A DNA stretch of 64,000 bases from an uncultured Porphyromonadaceae bacterium (GCA_900550645.1 URTA01000005.1:29633-93632), one strand, 5' to 3'; positions 17,071 through 25,939 are shown, counted from the first letter of the stretch. Notes: a model not told the origin generated them from the sequence alone. Numbers and translations are program-made.

Positions 17071-18789
17071 ATGGCTGTACAACAATCACTCAAAAAGACA
17101 GTCGCGCTCAACGACAAGGCGTGGGCGCGCTGGACGGCGTTGGGCCTGCTGGCTTTCGCCATGTTCTGTTCATACATTTTTATGGACATCCTCTCCCCTA
17201 TCAAGGACTTGCTGCAATCCACTCGCGGCTGGGATTCAACCGCATTTGGCACGCAGCAGGGTTCTGAGACTTTCCTCAATGTATTCATCTTTTTCCTCAT
17301 CTTCGCGGGTATCATCCTTGACAAGATGGGAGTCCGCTTCACAGCAATCCTCTCCGGTGCGGTTATGGTGGTCGGCGCGTCAATCAACTATTACGCGCTC
17401 ACCAATGCATTCATCGGCTCGGGTCTTGACGTATGGTTTACCGAGCATCTGAATTACATCCCGGGCTTCGACGAACTCGGCATCTCGCCGTTCTACGAAG
17501 GCATGCCCTCCTCTGCCAAGCTGTCCGCTGTCGGCTTCATGATCTTCGGCTGCGGCGTGGAAATGGCTGGTATCACCGTTTCACGCGGTATCGTGAAATG
17601 GTTCAAAGGCCGCGAAATGGCACTTGCGATGGGTTCAGAAATGGCACTTGCACGCCTTGGTGTTGCCACCTGCATGATTTTCTCGCCGGTATTTGCCAAC
17701 ATGGGCGAGACTCCGCAGGTGTCACGCTCGGTCGCATTCGGCGTGGTTCTGCTCATGGTTGCGCTCATAATGTTCATCGTCTACTTCTTCATGGACCGCA
17801 AGCTCGACAAGGAGAGCGGCGTTGAGGAGGAAAAGGATGATCCGTTCAAGATAAGTGACCTCGGCAAAATCCTCAAGAGCAGCGGCTTCTGGCTCGTAGC
17901 CCTGCTGTGCGTGCTTTACTACTCCGCAATCTTCCCCTTCCAGAAATATGCGGTCAACATGCTCCAGTGCAACCTGTCGTTCACACCTCCCGAAGCTGGT
18001 TCATTCTGGGCCGGTGAAACTGTCACTGTGATTCAGTATATAATAATGATTATAGTAGCAGCGGCCTCTTTCACGAGCAACTTCTCGAAGAACAAAGGCA
18101 TGAAATACGGCATGCTCGCGCTTGCCGTAGTCGCACTCGTCACTTACTGCTATATGGGCTACATGCGCCAGTCAGCGGCCTCGATATTCGCCGTGTTCCC
18201 TCTCCTTGCAGTCGGCATAACCCCGATTCTCGGCAACTACGTTGACCACAAGGGCAAGGCTGCCTCAATGCTCGTGTTCGGCTCGTTGCTGCTCATCGCT
18301 TGCCACCTGACATTTGCATTCGTTCTGCCGATGTTCCACGACAGCGCAGTCGGGGGTGTGGCTGTTGCCTACATCACTATCCTCGTGCTGGGTGCATCAT
18401 TCTCACTCGTGCCCGCGTCACTGTGGCCCAGCGTGCCGAAACTCGTAGACTCGAAAATCATCGGCTCGGCATACGCGCTCATCTTCTGGATTCAGAACAT
18501 CGGTCTGTGGCTCTTCCCGCTGCTAATCGGCAAAGTGCTTGACAACACCAACCAGGACATCGCAGCAGCCGTTGAAGCCGGCACGATGGAAGCTGAGAAA
18601 GCCGCTACCAGCTACGATTATACTTACGCGCTGATAATGCTTGCTGCGCTCGGCATCGCCGCGCTCATCATCGGCCTGATACTGAAAGTCATCGACCGCA
18701 AGCAGCACCTCGGTCTCGAACTGCCCAACATCGCCCCGACGGTGGCAGAAGGAGTTGTCGCTTCAGAAGCCGAGAACGCCAACAAGTAA
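17071..18789 (+). CDS. Major facilitator superfamily transporter
   Basis: 572 aa, long for an MFS protein, with about 12 hydrophobic segments. N-terminal cytoplasmic basic region, first helix GLLAFAMFCSYIFMD, a motif-A-like turn DKMGVRFTAILSG after helix 2, and SRGIVKWFKGREMALAMG in the middle of the N-terminal half, as in nitrate/oxalate-like and MFSD1-like transporters. A charged cytoplasmic loop (DRKLDKESGVEEEKDD) separates the two halves. Substrate cannot be assigned. Monocistronic: own promoter upstream, weak terminator downstream. Confidence 0.8.
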   Translation: MAVQQSLKKTVALNDKAWARWTALGLLAFAMFCSYIFMDILSPIKDLLQSTRGWDSTAFGTQQGSETFLNVFIFFLIFAGIILDKMGVRFTAILSGAVMVVGASINYYALTNAFIGSGLDVWFTEHLNYIPGFDELGISPFYEGMPSSAKLSAVGFMIFGCGVEMAGITVSRGIVKWFKGREMALAMGSEMALARLGVATCMIFSPVFANMGETPQVSRSVAFGVVLLMVALIMFIVYFFMDRKLDKESGVEEEKDDPFKISDLGKILKSSGFWLVALLCVLYYSAIFPFQKYAVNMLQCNLSFTPPEAGSFWAGETVTVIQYIIMIIVAAASFTSNFSKNKGMKYGMLALAVVALVTYCYMGYMRQSAASIFAVFPLLAVGITPILGNYVDHKGKAASMLVFGSLLLIACHLTFAFVLPMFHDSAVGGVAVAYITILVLGASFSLVPASLWPSVPKLVDSKIIGSAYALIFWIQNIGLWLFPLLIGKVLDNTNQDIAAAVEAGTMEAEKAATSYDYTYALIMLAALGIAALIIGLILKVIDRKQHLGLELPNIAPTVAEGVVASEAENANK

Positions 18790-18815
18790 TCATCACCCCC
18801 ACATAATTCTTATAA

Positions 18816-18849
18816 CAAGCCTTGGCAGGTTCATATCTGCCGGGGCTTG
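18816..18849 (+). terminator. Terminator-like hairpin after MFS gene
   Basis: CAAGCCTTGGCAG (18816-18828) pairs with CTGCCGGGGCTTG (18837-18849) when two G-U pairs are allowed; 13-bp stem and 8-nt loop. No clear T-run follows. Confidence 0.55.
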
Positions 18850-18932
18850 CTGCGTTATTCATATTAAGGAGATTTTCTGTGTGACAGAGACAATATTTTG
18901 GGCAGAACTTTCGGGGTTTGCGAAATTTTCAT

Positions 18933-18940
18933 TAACTTTG
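18933..18940 (+). promoter_or_regulatory. -7 element upstream of rod RNA
   Basis: TAACTTTG (TAnnTTTG); transcription would begin near 18947. A TTTG at 18917 is too close for -33. There is no gene until 19325, so a leader or separate RNA of about 300 nt or more is implied. Confidence 0.55.
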
Positions 18941-18946
18941 CCGCGT

Positions 18947-19262
18947 CATACCGCGCTGAAAGCCCCATTGGGGTACGGCGGGTTGACAATGAACATATAG
19001 GCGTAACTGTACGCTTTGGTTTTGACTCTATTAGAACTTCGCAAACTCTACTGACTGTCAAAGGCAAAGCAACGGGAACGCCTCATGAGATGTCATGTAT
19101 ATGGCTCGTCAGGCTGTGCGATATAGTCGCACGGCATTATGAGCGCATAATATATGCTGCATCGGCGTGGGGCTTTCAGCGTTGCTCGTTTTTTGACAGT
19201 CGGGCAATGCGAAGGCCTTAATAGAGTCGAACGAGTGACAGAATCGGCTCCACGTCTTTTTT
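18947..19262 (+). ncRNA. Long rod-shaped structured RNA, 6S-like
   Basis: The 19024-19228 segment folds into one long interrupted helix. GACTCTATTA (19024-19033) pairs with 19219-19228; CTTCGCA (19037-19043) with 19208-19214; GACTGTCAAA (19053-19062) with 19192-19201; AGCAACG (19068-19074) with 19180-19186; ACGCC (19078-19082) with 19164-19168; and a terminal GTGCGA/TCGCAC hairpin sits near 19117-19132. A short CCCC/GGGG hairpin precedes it (18963-18973) and a six-T run follows (19256-19261). A rod with internal bubbles near 200 nt is the architecture of 6S RNA, and some similarity to E. coli 6S (the segment GAAGGCCTTAA) is visible by eye. It could instead be a leader of the downstream chaperone-like operon. 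Exact ends are inferred. Confidence 0.5.
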
Positions 19263-19324
19263 GTATAACACCAAGCGATAATGTCAGCGAGGCAGCCGGC
19301 TGACGACTGAAAGCGTCATTACGC

Positions 19325-21091
19325 ATGAAAGTTATACACGAAAATCCCTACCGTCTGCTCGGGGTCTACGCCAACTCCCCTGCCAAGGAGCGTGTTGCCA
19401 ACATGAACCGCCTGAAGCGGTATATGCAAGTCGGCAAGCAGATGTCGTTCCCGCTTGACCTGCCAGGCATTATGGGCGATGCGGCACGCACAGACGAATC
19501 AATCGCCGAAGCAAATTCACGGCTAACATTGCCAAAAGACCAGTTCCACTATTCACAGTTCTGGTTTGCGAAACTGACACCGCTCGACGACATTGCTTTC
19601 AATCACCTTACCAGCGGCGACACGGCAAAAGCCATTGAAATCTGGGGGAAGAAAGCCTCGGCAAGCTCATACCAGAACATCATCACCTGTTCACTGGCAC
19701 GTCGGGACTATGCCACGGCAATAAGGTTTGCCGAAGCATTGTACGTCAACGCAAGCTATGTCGCCGAATTGGCGGAAGCCGTCACTGGCAACCGCGACAT
19801 CGTGACTGCCAAAGCGGCATCAATGGACTTCATTGACACGCTTTGCGACGAACTTGGTCTTGAGACCATACTACCCCTCATTGCTAATTCAGACTGGAAG
19901 CGTCACCTCACAGGCCGCTCCGTTAAGCCTTTGATAGAGAGCATTGAAGCCGCCATTTCCGCCGCCGAAAAAGCAAACGGACCTGCAGCTAACTACAATG
20001 CTGGTGTTAAGCTAATGAACTCGACAAAACAAGCATTGGCGAAATTGCGGGAACTCATCAGTTTGTCTGATATGCATTATCAACTCATTGCAGACAAACT
20101 TTCAATGGCAATCCTGCAATGTGGCATAAACTACTTCAACGACAGTGAAGACGATGATGCGCCAACAAATGCAATGATTCTTCAAGGGTACGCTCTGAGC
20201 ATAGCCGTTGGTGACATGGCAAAAGAACGATGCGAAAAAAACGTCGAAATTCTTCGGAAGATAGATCCTGAAGAATACCGTGTTCGGAAGGAACTCCAGT
20301 CATTAGCTCAAAAAGTGTACGAGTTTGAGAATCGCCCTAAATCTTACGAACCTCCTAAGATTAAGGTCGGATCATTATTAGTTCCTAGTTTTGTATCATT
20401 TGATTATGATTGTCAAATGGAAATTGAAACTGTAGGACATTTCATTGAAAGATGCCGACCCGAATTAAACTCAATGAAACGAAAATTGGGCATAGACAAT
20501 CAAACGTATGTCCTGTTCAGTTCGGCAATCGCAACAAAAGCCATTAATGCATTAGTCTCATCAATAAATAGAACATTCCTAAACGGTTCCTCGAGTACAA
20601 TTGCGAAGTATGCGGCAGCTACAATGCAGGCCATTGGAGAATTAGACATGGATAAAAAATGTGTCCGTTACTATAATTCGAATAATGAAACTCTGCGGAA
20701 TATTGCTGGATTGCCTTATGCGCGTAAAAAGAAACCCGTTCCAGAGAGGAAATCCGTCAAAGAAAGCACCTCTGTCAGTGCATCTGCCGACACCTCATCT
20801 AACGACGATAAGCTTAACAAGTCCAAAAAGTACATCACTTGGGACAAGCTAATTATCGGCTTCATTATTGCAGTCATATTGTTTATAATAATCATATTCA
20901 TTCAAGCAAATAATAGTCTTAAGCATTATGAGCAAGAGAAAAATATTGACACCCTTGACACCCCTGTTGATCAGTCTGTTGACGACAACTACTACAACAA
21001 CTACTACAACAGCGGCTACGAGTACGAATATGAGTACGAGAACGGCAGCAGCGACTACGACGAGTACGAGGACGGCGGCTACAGCAGCTGA
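19325..21091 (+). CDS. J-like / TPR-like membrane protein with acidic Tyr-rich tail
   Basis: 588 aa, no named family recognised. The N-terminus (NPYRLLGVYANSPAKERV followed by a helix) resembles J-domain helices I-II, but there is no HPD tripeptide, so it is at most J-like. Residues about 85-330 are helical and repeat-like (TPR/SEL-like by eye). A single transmembrane segment lies near 508-531 (LIIGFIIAVILFIIIIFI), then a tail of about 50 residues dominated by Asn, Tyr, Asp and Glu. First gene of the Hsp70/AAA+ cluster; the rod RNA lies directly upstream. Its last 164 bp overlap the next gene in another frame. A co-chaperone or membrane-anchor role is an inference from the adjacent Hsp70 genes. 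Confidence 0.65.
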   Translation: MKVIHENPYRLLGVYANSPAKERVANMNRLKRYMQVGKQMSFPLDLPGIMGDAARTDESIAEANSRLTLPKDQFHYSQFWFAKLTPLDDIAFNHLTSGDTAKAIEIWGKKASASSYQNIITCSLARRDYATAIRFAEALYVNASYVAELAEAVTGNRDIVTAKAASMDFIDTLCDELGLETILPLIANSDWKRHLTGRSVKPLIESIEAAISAAEKANGPAANYNAGVKLMNSTKQALAKLRELISLSDMHYQLIADKLSMAILQCGINYFNDSEDDDAPTNAMILQGYALSIAVGDMAKERCEKNVEILRKIDPEEYRVRKELQSLAQKVYEFENRPKSYEPPKIKVGSLLVPSFVSFDYDCQMEIETVGHFIERCRPELNSMKRKLGIDNQTYVLFSSAIATKAINALVSSINRTFLNGSSSTIAKYAAATMQAIGELDMDKKCVRYYNSNNETLRNIAGLPYARKKKPVPERKSVKESTSVSASADTSSNDDKLNKSKKYITWDKLIIGFIIAVILFIIIIFIQANNSLKHYEQEKNIDTLDTPVDQSVDDNYYNNYYNSGYEYEYEYENGSSDYDEYEDGGYSS

Positions 21092-21926
21092 ACATGACAG
21101 CAAGGAAATCAAGGAGCTGAATGCGCGGATTGAAGCCGCTGAAGCTGGCATCCGCGATATGTCGCGGCATTGCGATGAGAATGCACGTATGCTGCAAACG
21201 GCCAACGACACAATTTCGATGCTGCGGTCGAAAGTCGATTCTCTCGGCGTAATATGCTCGCAAATAGATGAAACACAGTGCAATGACCGCAAGCAGACTG
21301 AGGACAAATTTCAGGCTACTGATACTGCTGTATCAACCAACCAATCGACATTGCAGAGCCGCAGCATCTTGGGAGGGGCGATAGTATTGGCTATAATTGC
21401 GGCTATAGCAGCTGTTGCGGTGTGGCTCACTAAACGTATCAAGTCAGGCTATTCCTCAATAGATGAGGTACGCAAAGCACAGGAGCGTATGCAGGAAGAG
21501 TCAATAAAACTCGACAACCGCCTTATGGAAATAATTGACCAGCAGCTCAAGACAGCAAAGGCTATTCAAGCAGCCGCACCAAGCACAACAAACGCTGCTC
21601 AAGACCATTCACTCGCCATGAAAGTTGCAGACGAGATAGTCCGCATCGAGTTGAACCTGTCTCGCATGGATTCCTCTATAAAGGGCTATAAACAGCTGTC
21701 CAAAGCAGTGGAACGCATCAAGAACAATTTCATGGCCAACGGCTATGAAATCATCGACATGCTCGGCAAGCCGTACAACGAGGGGATGAAATGTCCAGCA
21801 ACCTTTGTAATTGATGAGAGCCTAAAGGAAGGTGAGCGAATAATTACAGGTGTCATCAAGCCGCAAATCAACTACAACGGCAAAATGATACAAGCCGCAC
21901 AAATAACTGTAAGTCAGAACATCTAA
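20928..21926 (+). CDS. Thr-rich coiled-coil membrane protein
   Basis: 332 aa, unrecognised. From ATG 20928 it begins MSKRKILTPLTPLLISLL, which could be a signal peptide, then ten consecutive Thr and a Ser/Thr/Ala linker, a coiled coil (about 58-115, with KEIKELNARIEAAEAGI), a transmembrane segment near 147-168 (ILGGAIVLAIIAAIAAVAVWL) and a helical C-terminal domain ending ITVSQNI. The first 164 bp are shared with the previous gene in a different frame. A later ATG (21030) would remove the hydrophobic start but still overlap by 62 bp. The Hsp70-like gene starts 12 bp downstream. Confidence 0.65.
   Translation: MSKRKILTPLTPLLISLLTTTTTTTTTTAATSTNMSTRTAAATTTSTRTAATAAEHDSKEIKELNARIEAAEAGIRDMSRHCDENARMLQTANDTISMLRSKVDSLGVICSQIDETQCNDRKQTEDKFQATDTAVSTNQSTLQSRSILGGAIVLAIIAAIAAVAVWLTKRIKSGYSSIDEVRKAQERMQEESIKLDNRLMEIIDQQLKTAKAIQAAAPSTTNAAQDHSLAMKVADEIVRIELNLSRMDSSIKGYKQLSKAVERIKNNFMANGYEIIDMLGKPYNEGMKCPATFVIDESLKEGERIITGVIKPQINYNGKMIQAAQITVSQNI
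20985..21011 (+). repeat. Trinucleotide-repeat tract in a dual-frame overlap
   Basis: Nine consecutive ACT/ACA triplets. One frame reads Asn/Tyr (tail of the J-like protein), the other reads poly-Thr (linker of the coiled-coil protein). This low complexity probably lets both frames stay open. Confidence 0.8.
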
Positions 21927-21927
21927 C
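21906..21927 (+). repeat. 22-bp direct repeat flanking degenerate Hsp70, copy 1
   Basis: Matches 23375-23396 at 20 of 22 positions (core ACTGTAAGTC and a TAAC end). It covers the end of the coiled-coil gene; the second copy lies just after the degenerate Hsp70 gene. It marks the boundary of a tandem duplication. Confidence 0.7.
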
Positions 21928-21938
21928 GACTTTGCTAT

Positions 21939-23381
21939 ATGGGACGGCGCAAGATTAACTACGGCATTGAACTTGGATTGACACATTCCGCCATTTGCCG
22001 AATGGAAAATGGCGAGGCTGTGATAATCAAGTCGGATGTGCTGAAAGACACAATGCCGTCGTGCATCTATGTGAACAAGAAGGGTTCTATAAAGGCTGGC
22101 GATGGTGCTTACAACACCATGAAAAGTGAAAAACGCAGAGCGTGCCATTGCCGCTGCCGCGTAAACTCATTTATTGAGTTTCAGCGTACAATGGGTACTG
22201 ACAGAAAATATGAATGTTCCAACATTGGGCGGTCGTTTTCTTCTGAAGAACTTTCAACTGAAATACTCAAAAAGCTAAGGTCGTTTGTTACAGATGACAA
22301 CGTAAAATCAGCTGTTATAACCATACCCGCAAAATTCAGTATAAGGGCAAGAGCAGCGACATTGACAGCTGCTGATATGGCTGGTTTCGAGAAAGTTGAA
22401 CTGTTGCAAGAGCCGATAGCAGCATCAATGGCATACGGTCTCTCTACACGTGATGAGGGAACTCTATGGATGGTTTTCGATTTTGGCGGAACAGCATTTG
22501 ATGCGACATTGGTCAAAGTCGAGGATGGCATTATGCAGGTTTACGACACAGAGGGCGACAATTACCTCGGCGGAAAGAACCTTGACTATGCCATTGTAGA
22601 CGAAATCATAATACCCTATCTGCGAGATAATTATTCAGTGTGCGACTACTTGCAAGATCCGGCAAAGAGGAAAGTGTTGCGAGATGCCGTGAAGACATAC
22701 GCGGAAGATGTGAAAATCCTGCTTTCGTCCAAGGAAAAGGAGGACATCGTTTCCAATATGGGAGACCTTGGCGAAGATGAAGACGGCTATGAAATAGAAC
22801 TGGATTTGACAGTTACGCAGGCTCAGCTGTACGGCGTAATCCGTCCGTATTTCCAGAAGGCTGTTGATATATGCCGCGAGCTTATCTCGCGCAACAAGCT
22901 AAAGCAGTCGCAAATCAGCAAGCTGATACTCGTAGGCGGTCCGACACACAGCCCGCTGATACGCCAGATGCTGAAAGAGCAGGTGACACCGAATGTTGAC
23001 ACAAGCATTGATCCGATGACTGCAATTGTTACTGGAGCTGCGATATATGCATCTAAGTTATACGATTCGATTTCAAGGGACGATGTCCCTTGCGAAAGTT
23101 TTAAGTTAAACCTCGCATACCCAACATCGACAGAAGATACGACTGAATTCGTTGCAATAAAACTTGACAATAACACAGAACAAAAAGCTGTTTACGTTGA
23201 GCTTGTGCGTGAGGACAAAGGATGGTCAAGCGGCAGATTCCTCATTGATGCAAGAGGTGATGTCATAGGTGTAGAACTTAGAGACGGAAGAGCAAACTCG
23301 TTTACCGTAATCTGTTACGACATGAAAGGCAATCGACTGAACAGCTCACCATCACAACTGACAATTATAAATCGACTGTAA
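21939..23381 (+). CDS. Degenerate Hsp70-like protein (probable pseudo-ATPase)
   Basis: 480 aa, close paralogue of the next gene but ending right after the first substrate-binding beta region and lacking the ~350-residue remainder. Two ATP motifs are altered: phosphate-1 is GIELGLTHSAIC (Glu11, Leu14 and His16 in place of Asp, Thr and Asn), and phosphate-2 is FDFGGTAFDAT (181-188), losing the GGGTFD pattern. The adenosine motif LVGGPTHSPLIRQML is intact. The reading frame has no stops or frameshifts, so it is not an ordinary pseudogene; a regulatory or scaffold role beside the active copy is inferred. Starts 12 bp after the coiled-coil gene. Confidence 0.8.
   Translation: MGRRKINYGIELGLTHSAICRMENGEAVIIKSDVLKDTMPSCIYVNKKGSIKAGDGAYNTMKSEKRRACHCRCRVNSFIEFQRTMGTDRKYECSNIGRSFSSEELSTEILKKLRSFVTDDNVKSAVITIPAKFSIRARAATLTAADMAGFEKVELLQEPIAASMAYGLSTRDEGTLWMVFDFGGTAFDATLVKVEDGIMQVYDTEGDNYLGGKNLDYAIVDEIIIPYLRDNYSVCDYLQDPAKRKVLRDAVKTYAEDVKILLSSKEKEDIVSNMGDLGEDEDGYEIELDLTVTQAQLYGVIRPYFQKAVDICRELISRNKLKQSQISKLILVGGPTHSPLIRQMLKEQVTPNVDTSIDPMTAIVTGAAIYASKLYDSISRDDVPCESFKLNLAYPTSTEDTTEFVAIKLDNNTEQKAVYVELVREDKGWSSGRFLIDARGDVIGVELRDGRANSFTVICYDMKGNRLNSSPSQLTIINRL
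22839..23008 (+). repeat. Near-identical tract shared with second Hsp70 gene, copy 1
   Basis: Matches 24313-24482 with a single mismatch (22988); the first 149 bp are identical. The surrounding paralogous sequence is far more diverged. It spans the adenosine-binding motif region. Confidence 0.9.
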
Positions 23382-23396
23382 GTCAAAACATATAAC
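23375..23396 (+). repeat. 22-bp direct repeat flanking degenerate Hsp70, copy 2
   Basis: Second copy of the 21906-21927 sequence, 20 of 22 identical, located across the stop codon of the degenerate Hsp70 gene. Confidence 0.7.
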
Positions 23397-23406
23397 ATAT
23401 TCTCAA

Positions 23407-25902
23407 ATGGCAAGAAACAAAATTGACTACGGCATTGACCTCGGAACGACAAATTCCGCTATCTGCCGTATGGAAAGGGGGGAACCGGTGATAATCAAAT
23501 CGGATGTGCTGAAAGACACGATGCCTTCCTGTATCTCCGTGAACAAGAAAGGCTCAATTAAAGCCGGCGATGGTGCTTACAACACCATGAAATCAGACAA
23601 ACGAAGAGCCTCTAAAACATGGAGTCCTAAAGTGTCAAACACATACGTCGAGTTCAAGCGCACAATGGCTACGGACAAGAAGTATGAGTGCAGCAACATC
23701 GGAAAGTCGTTTACTTCGGAGGAGCTTTCGGCAGAAGTACTTAAGACGCTGAAATCATTCGTAACTGATGAGAACGTGAACTGCGCAATAATCACTGTAC
23801 CCGCAAAATTCTCTGTAAACCAGAAGACTGCGACGTTGGAGGCGGCGAAAATGGCAGGGTTCGAGAAGGTCGAACTGCTCCAAGAGCCGATTGCCGCGTC
23901 AATGGCATACGGTCTCACTGCCGATGAGAAGAACGGCATCTGGATGGTGTTCGACTTCGGAGGCGGCACATTTGATGCGGCATTGGTGAAAGTCGAGGAC
24001 GGCATCATGCAGGTTTTCGACACAGAGGGCGACAACTACCTTGGCGGCAAGAATCTGGACTATGCTATAGTGGACGAAATCATAATTCCCTATCTGCGAG
24101 ATAATTATTCAGTGGACGGCTACTTGCAAGACCCGGTAAAGAAGGATGTGCTGCGAGATGCCATGAAGACATACGCGGAAGATGTGAAAAACCAGCTGTC
24201 GTTCAAGGAAAAAGAAGACATCATCTCCAATCTTGGTGACCTTGGCGAAGATGAGGACGGCGAGGAAATAGAGTTGGATTTGACAGTGACACAGGCACAG
24301 CTTTATGGCGTTATCCGTCCGTATTTCCAGAAGGCTGTTGATATATGCCGCGAGCTTATCTCGCGCAACAAGCTAAAGCAGTCGCAAATCAGCAAGCTGA
24401 TACTCGTAGGCGGTCCGACACACAGCCCGCTGATACGCCAGATGCTGAAAGAGCAGGTGACGCCGAATGTTGACACAAGCATCGACCCGATGACCGCAGT
24501 TGCCACAGGGGCTGCGTTGTACGCATCGACTATTGACGCTGTCGTGTCTGACAGCGAAATTGAAGTCGGAACTGTCAAACTGAACCTCGGATATGCCTCA
24601 ACTTCAGTTGAAACAACAGAATTCGTATCGGTAAAACTTGAGGGCGGGACTTCGCTGCCAAAGGTCGATGTTGAGCTTGTACGAGCAGACAAGTCATGGT
24701 CGAGCGGCAAATATTCTATCGACGAGGTTGGAGATGTCATTGACGTAGAACTAAGGGACGGCAGAGCGAACTCGTTCAACGTAATGTGCTATGACAGCAC
24801 AGGCAACCCACTCCCCTGCTTCCCGTCAGAAATCACAATCATTCAGGGCAGTTCAGTAGGTGCTGCGCCGTTGGCATACAACATTGGCATAAGCATTTGG
24901 AGCGATGTCCGCAAATGCGGCGTGTTCCGTATGGCAAAAGGTCTCGAAAAGAACAAGCCGCTCCCGGCACTCGGTGTAATCAACGATTTGAAGACACCTG
25001 CCAAGCTGCGTCCCGGTGTCAGCACCGATATTATCACAATCCCTGTATATGGAGTGGACGGAGTTGCCGAGGAGGCAGAAGGTAGACCGACAACTCTGTA
25101 CGAGCATATCAGTGACGTGGTGATAACCGGCGATGAGGTCGGGACGCTGATACCAGAGGACAGCCTTGTAGACGTGACATTGAAAGCGGACTCTTCGGAA
25201 CAAATGACGCTCGAGGTGCATTTCCTCGCATCAGACATCACCATTTATAAAGCTCTCGACACAAGCAAGAAGCACGAAACCAGCCAAACACTCAAAGAGA
25301 TACAGACAGGTTTGGCAAACGCCCAAGCTGGCATCGCAAGACTTGCCGAAAGCGGCATTGACACTCGCGTCATGCGTGAGGAGCTGGCTCGTCTGCGCCA
25401 AGACGCGCAAAACCCGTCAGAACCTAAGGAGGTCCTCAAGCACCTGCGCGACCTACTCATTGACATTGTCAAGGTGGAAGACGGCACAGAGTGGCAGCGC
25501 GTTGAAAAAGAGCTGCGAGAGGAGTTTGACGACCTCGAGAAAGCGCAAAACGACCTCGGAAATGAAGAAACAGCCCGTAACGTAGCGCAGCTGCGTATGC
25601 AGACAGACGAGGCTATACGCGCCAAAGACCCTAAATTGGGTCGCACGGTTTTGGATCAAGTTCGTGAATTGTTTGTTCACCTCACATTGGTATACCAGTG
25701 TGCCGGTCTAATCCAGAATTGCAATAGCCGTTTCGGGTCAATGCGCTGGAAGGACGCTTCACGCGCACGCCAGTTGGTGAATAGAGGCATGGAGGAAATC
25801 AACAACGGTCCGACAGTTGACAAGCTGCATCCGATTGCGGTTGAACTCATTCGACTAATGCCCGATGACGAAGCTGCGAATGCCGGAGGTCTGCTGAAAT
25901 GA
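23407..25902 (+). CDS. Hsp70-family chaperone-like protein, full length
   Basis: 831 aa, larger than DnaK (about 640). Intact actin-type ATPase motifs: phosphate-1 DYGIDLGTTNSAIC (Asp11, Thr14, Thr15), phosphate-2 FDFGGGTFDAAL (Asp183 onward) and adenosine LVGGPTHSP. After the nucleotide-binding domain come a beta-rich region (about 390-620, including SIWSDVRKCGVFRMAKGLE and PVYGVDGVAEE) and a long helical C-terminus with charged heptad-like runs (VEKELREEFDDLEKAQND). No EEVD-like tail. An unusual clade, not the housekeeping DnaK. Follows its degenerate paralogue by 25 bp, inside the six-gene cluster; likely the ATP-driven component. Confidence 0.85.
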   Translation: MARNKIDYGIDLGTTNSAICRMERGEPVIIKSDVLKDTMPSCISVNKKGSIKAGDGAYNTMKSDKRRASKTWSPKVSNTYVEFKRTMATDKKYECSNIGKSFTSEELSAEVLKTLKSFVTDENVNCAIITVPAKFSVNQKTATLEAAKMAGFEKVELLQEPIAASMAYGLTADEKNGIWMVFDFGGGTFDAALVKVEDGIMQVFDTEGDNYLGGKNLDYAIVDEIIIPYLRDNYSVDGYLQDPVKKDVLRDAMKTYAEDVKNQLSFKEKEDIISNLGDLGEDEDGEEIELDLTVTQAQLYGVIRPYFQKAVDICRELISRNKLKQSQISKLILVGGPTHSPLIRQMLKEQVTPNVDTSIDPMTAVATGAALYASTIDAVVSDSEIEVGTVKLNLGYASTSVETTEFVSVKLEGGTSLPKVDVELVRADKSWSSGKYSIDEVGDVIDVELRDGRANSFNVMCYDSTGNPLPCFPSEITIIQGSSVGAAPLAYNIGISIWSDVRKCGVFRMAKGLEKNKPLPALGVINDLKTPAKLRPGVSTDIITIPVYGVDGVAEEAEGRPTTLYEHISDVVITGDEVGTLIPEDSLVDVTLKADSSEQMTLEVHFLASDITIYKALDTSKKHETSQTLKEIQTGLANAQAGIARLAESGIDTRVMREELARLRQDAQNPSEPKEVLKHLRDLLIDIVKVEDGTEWQRVEKELREEFDDLEKAQNDLGNEETARNVAQLRMQTDEAIRAKDPKLGRTVLDQVRELFVHLTLVYQCAGLIQNCNSRFGSMRWKDASRARQLVNRGMEEINNGPTVDKLHPIAVELIRLMPDDEAANAGGLLK
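24313..24482 (+). repeat. Near-identical tract shared with degenerate Hsp70 gene, copy 2
   Basis: Partner of 22839-23008; one mismatch in 170 bp. Best explained by recent gene conversion or purifying recombination between the paralogues. Confidence 0.9.
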
Positions 25903-25939
25903 TTGAAAGTAGTCAACGTCAGCCTAAACACATTGAAAT

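Noticed and set aside
20985..21011. Repeat tract as a possible CRISPR
   Set aside because: Plain ACT/ACA triplets with no spacers; it is coding low-complexity sequence.
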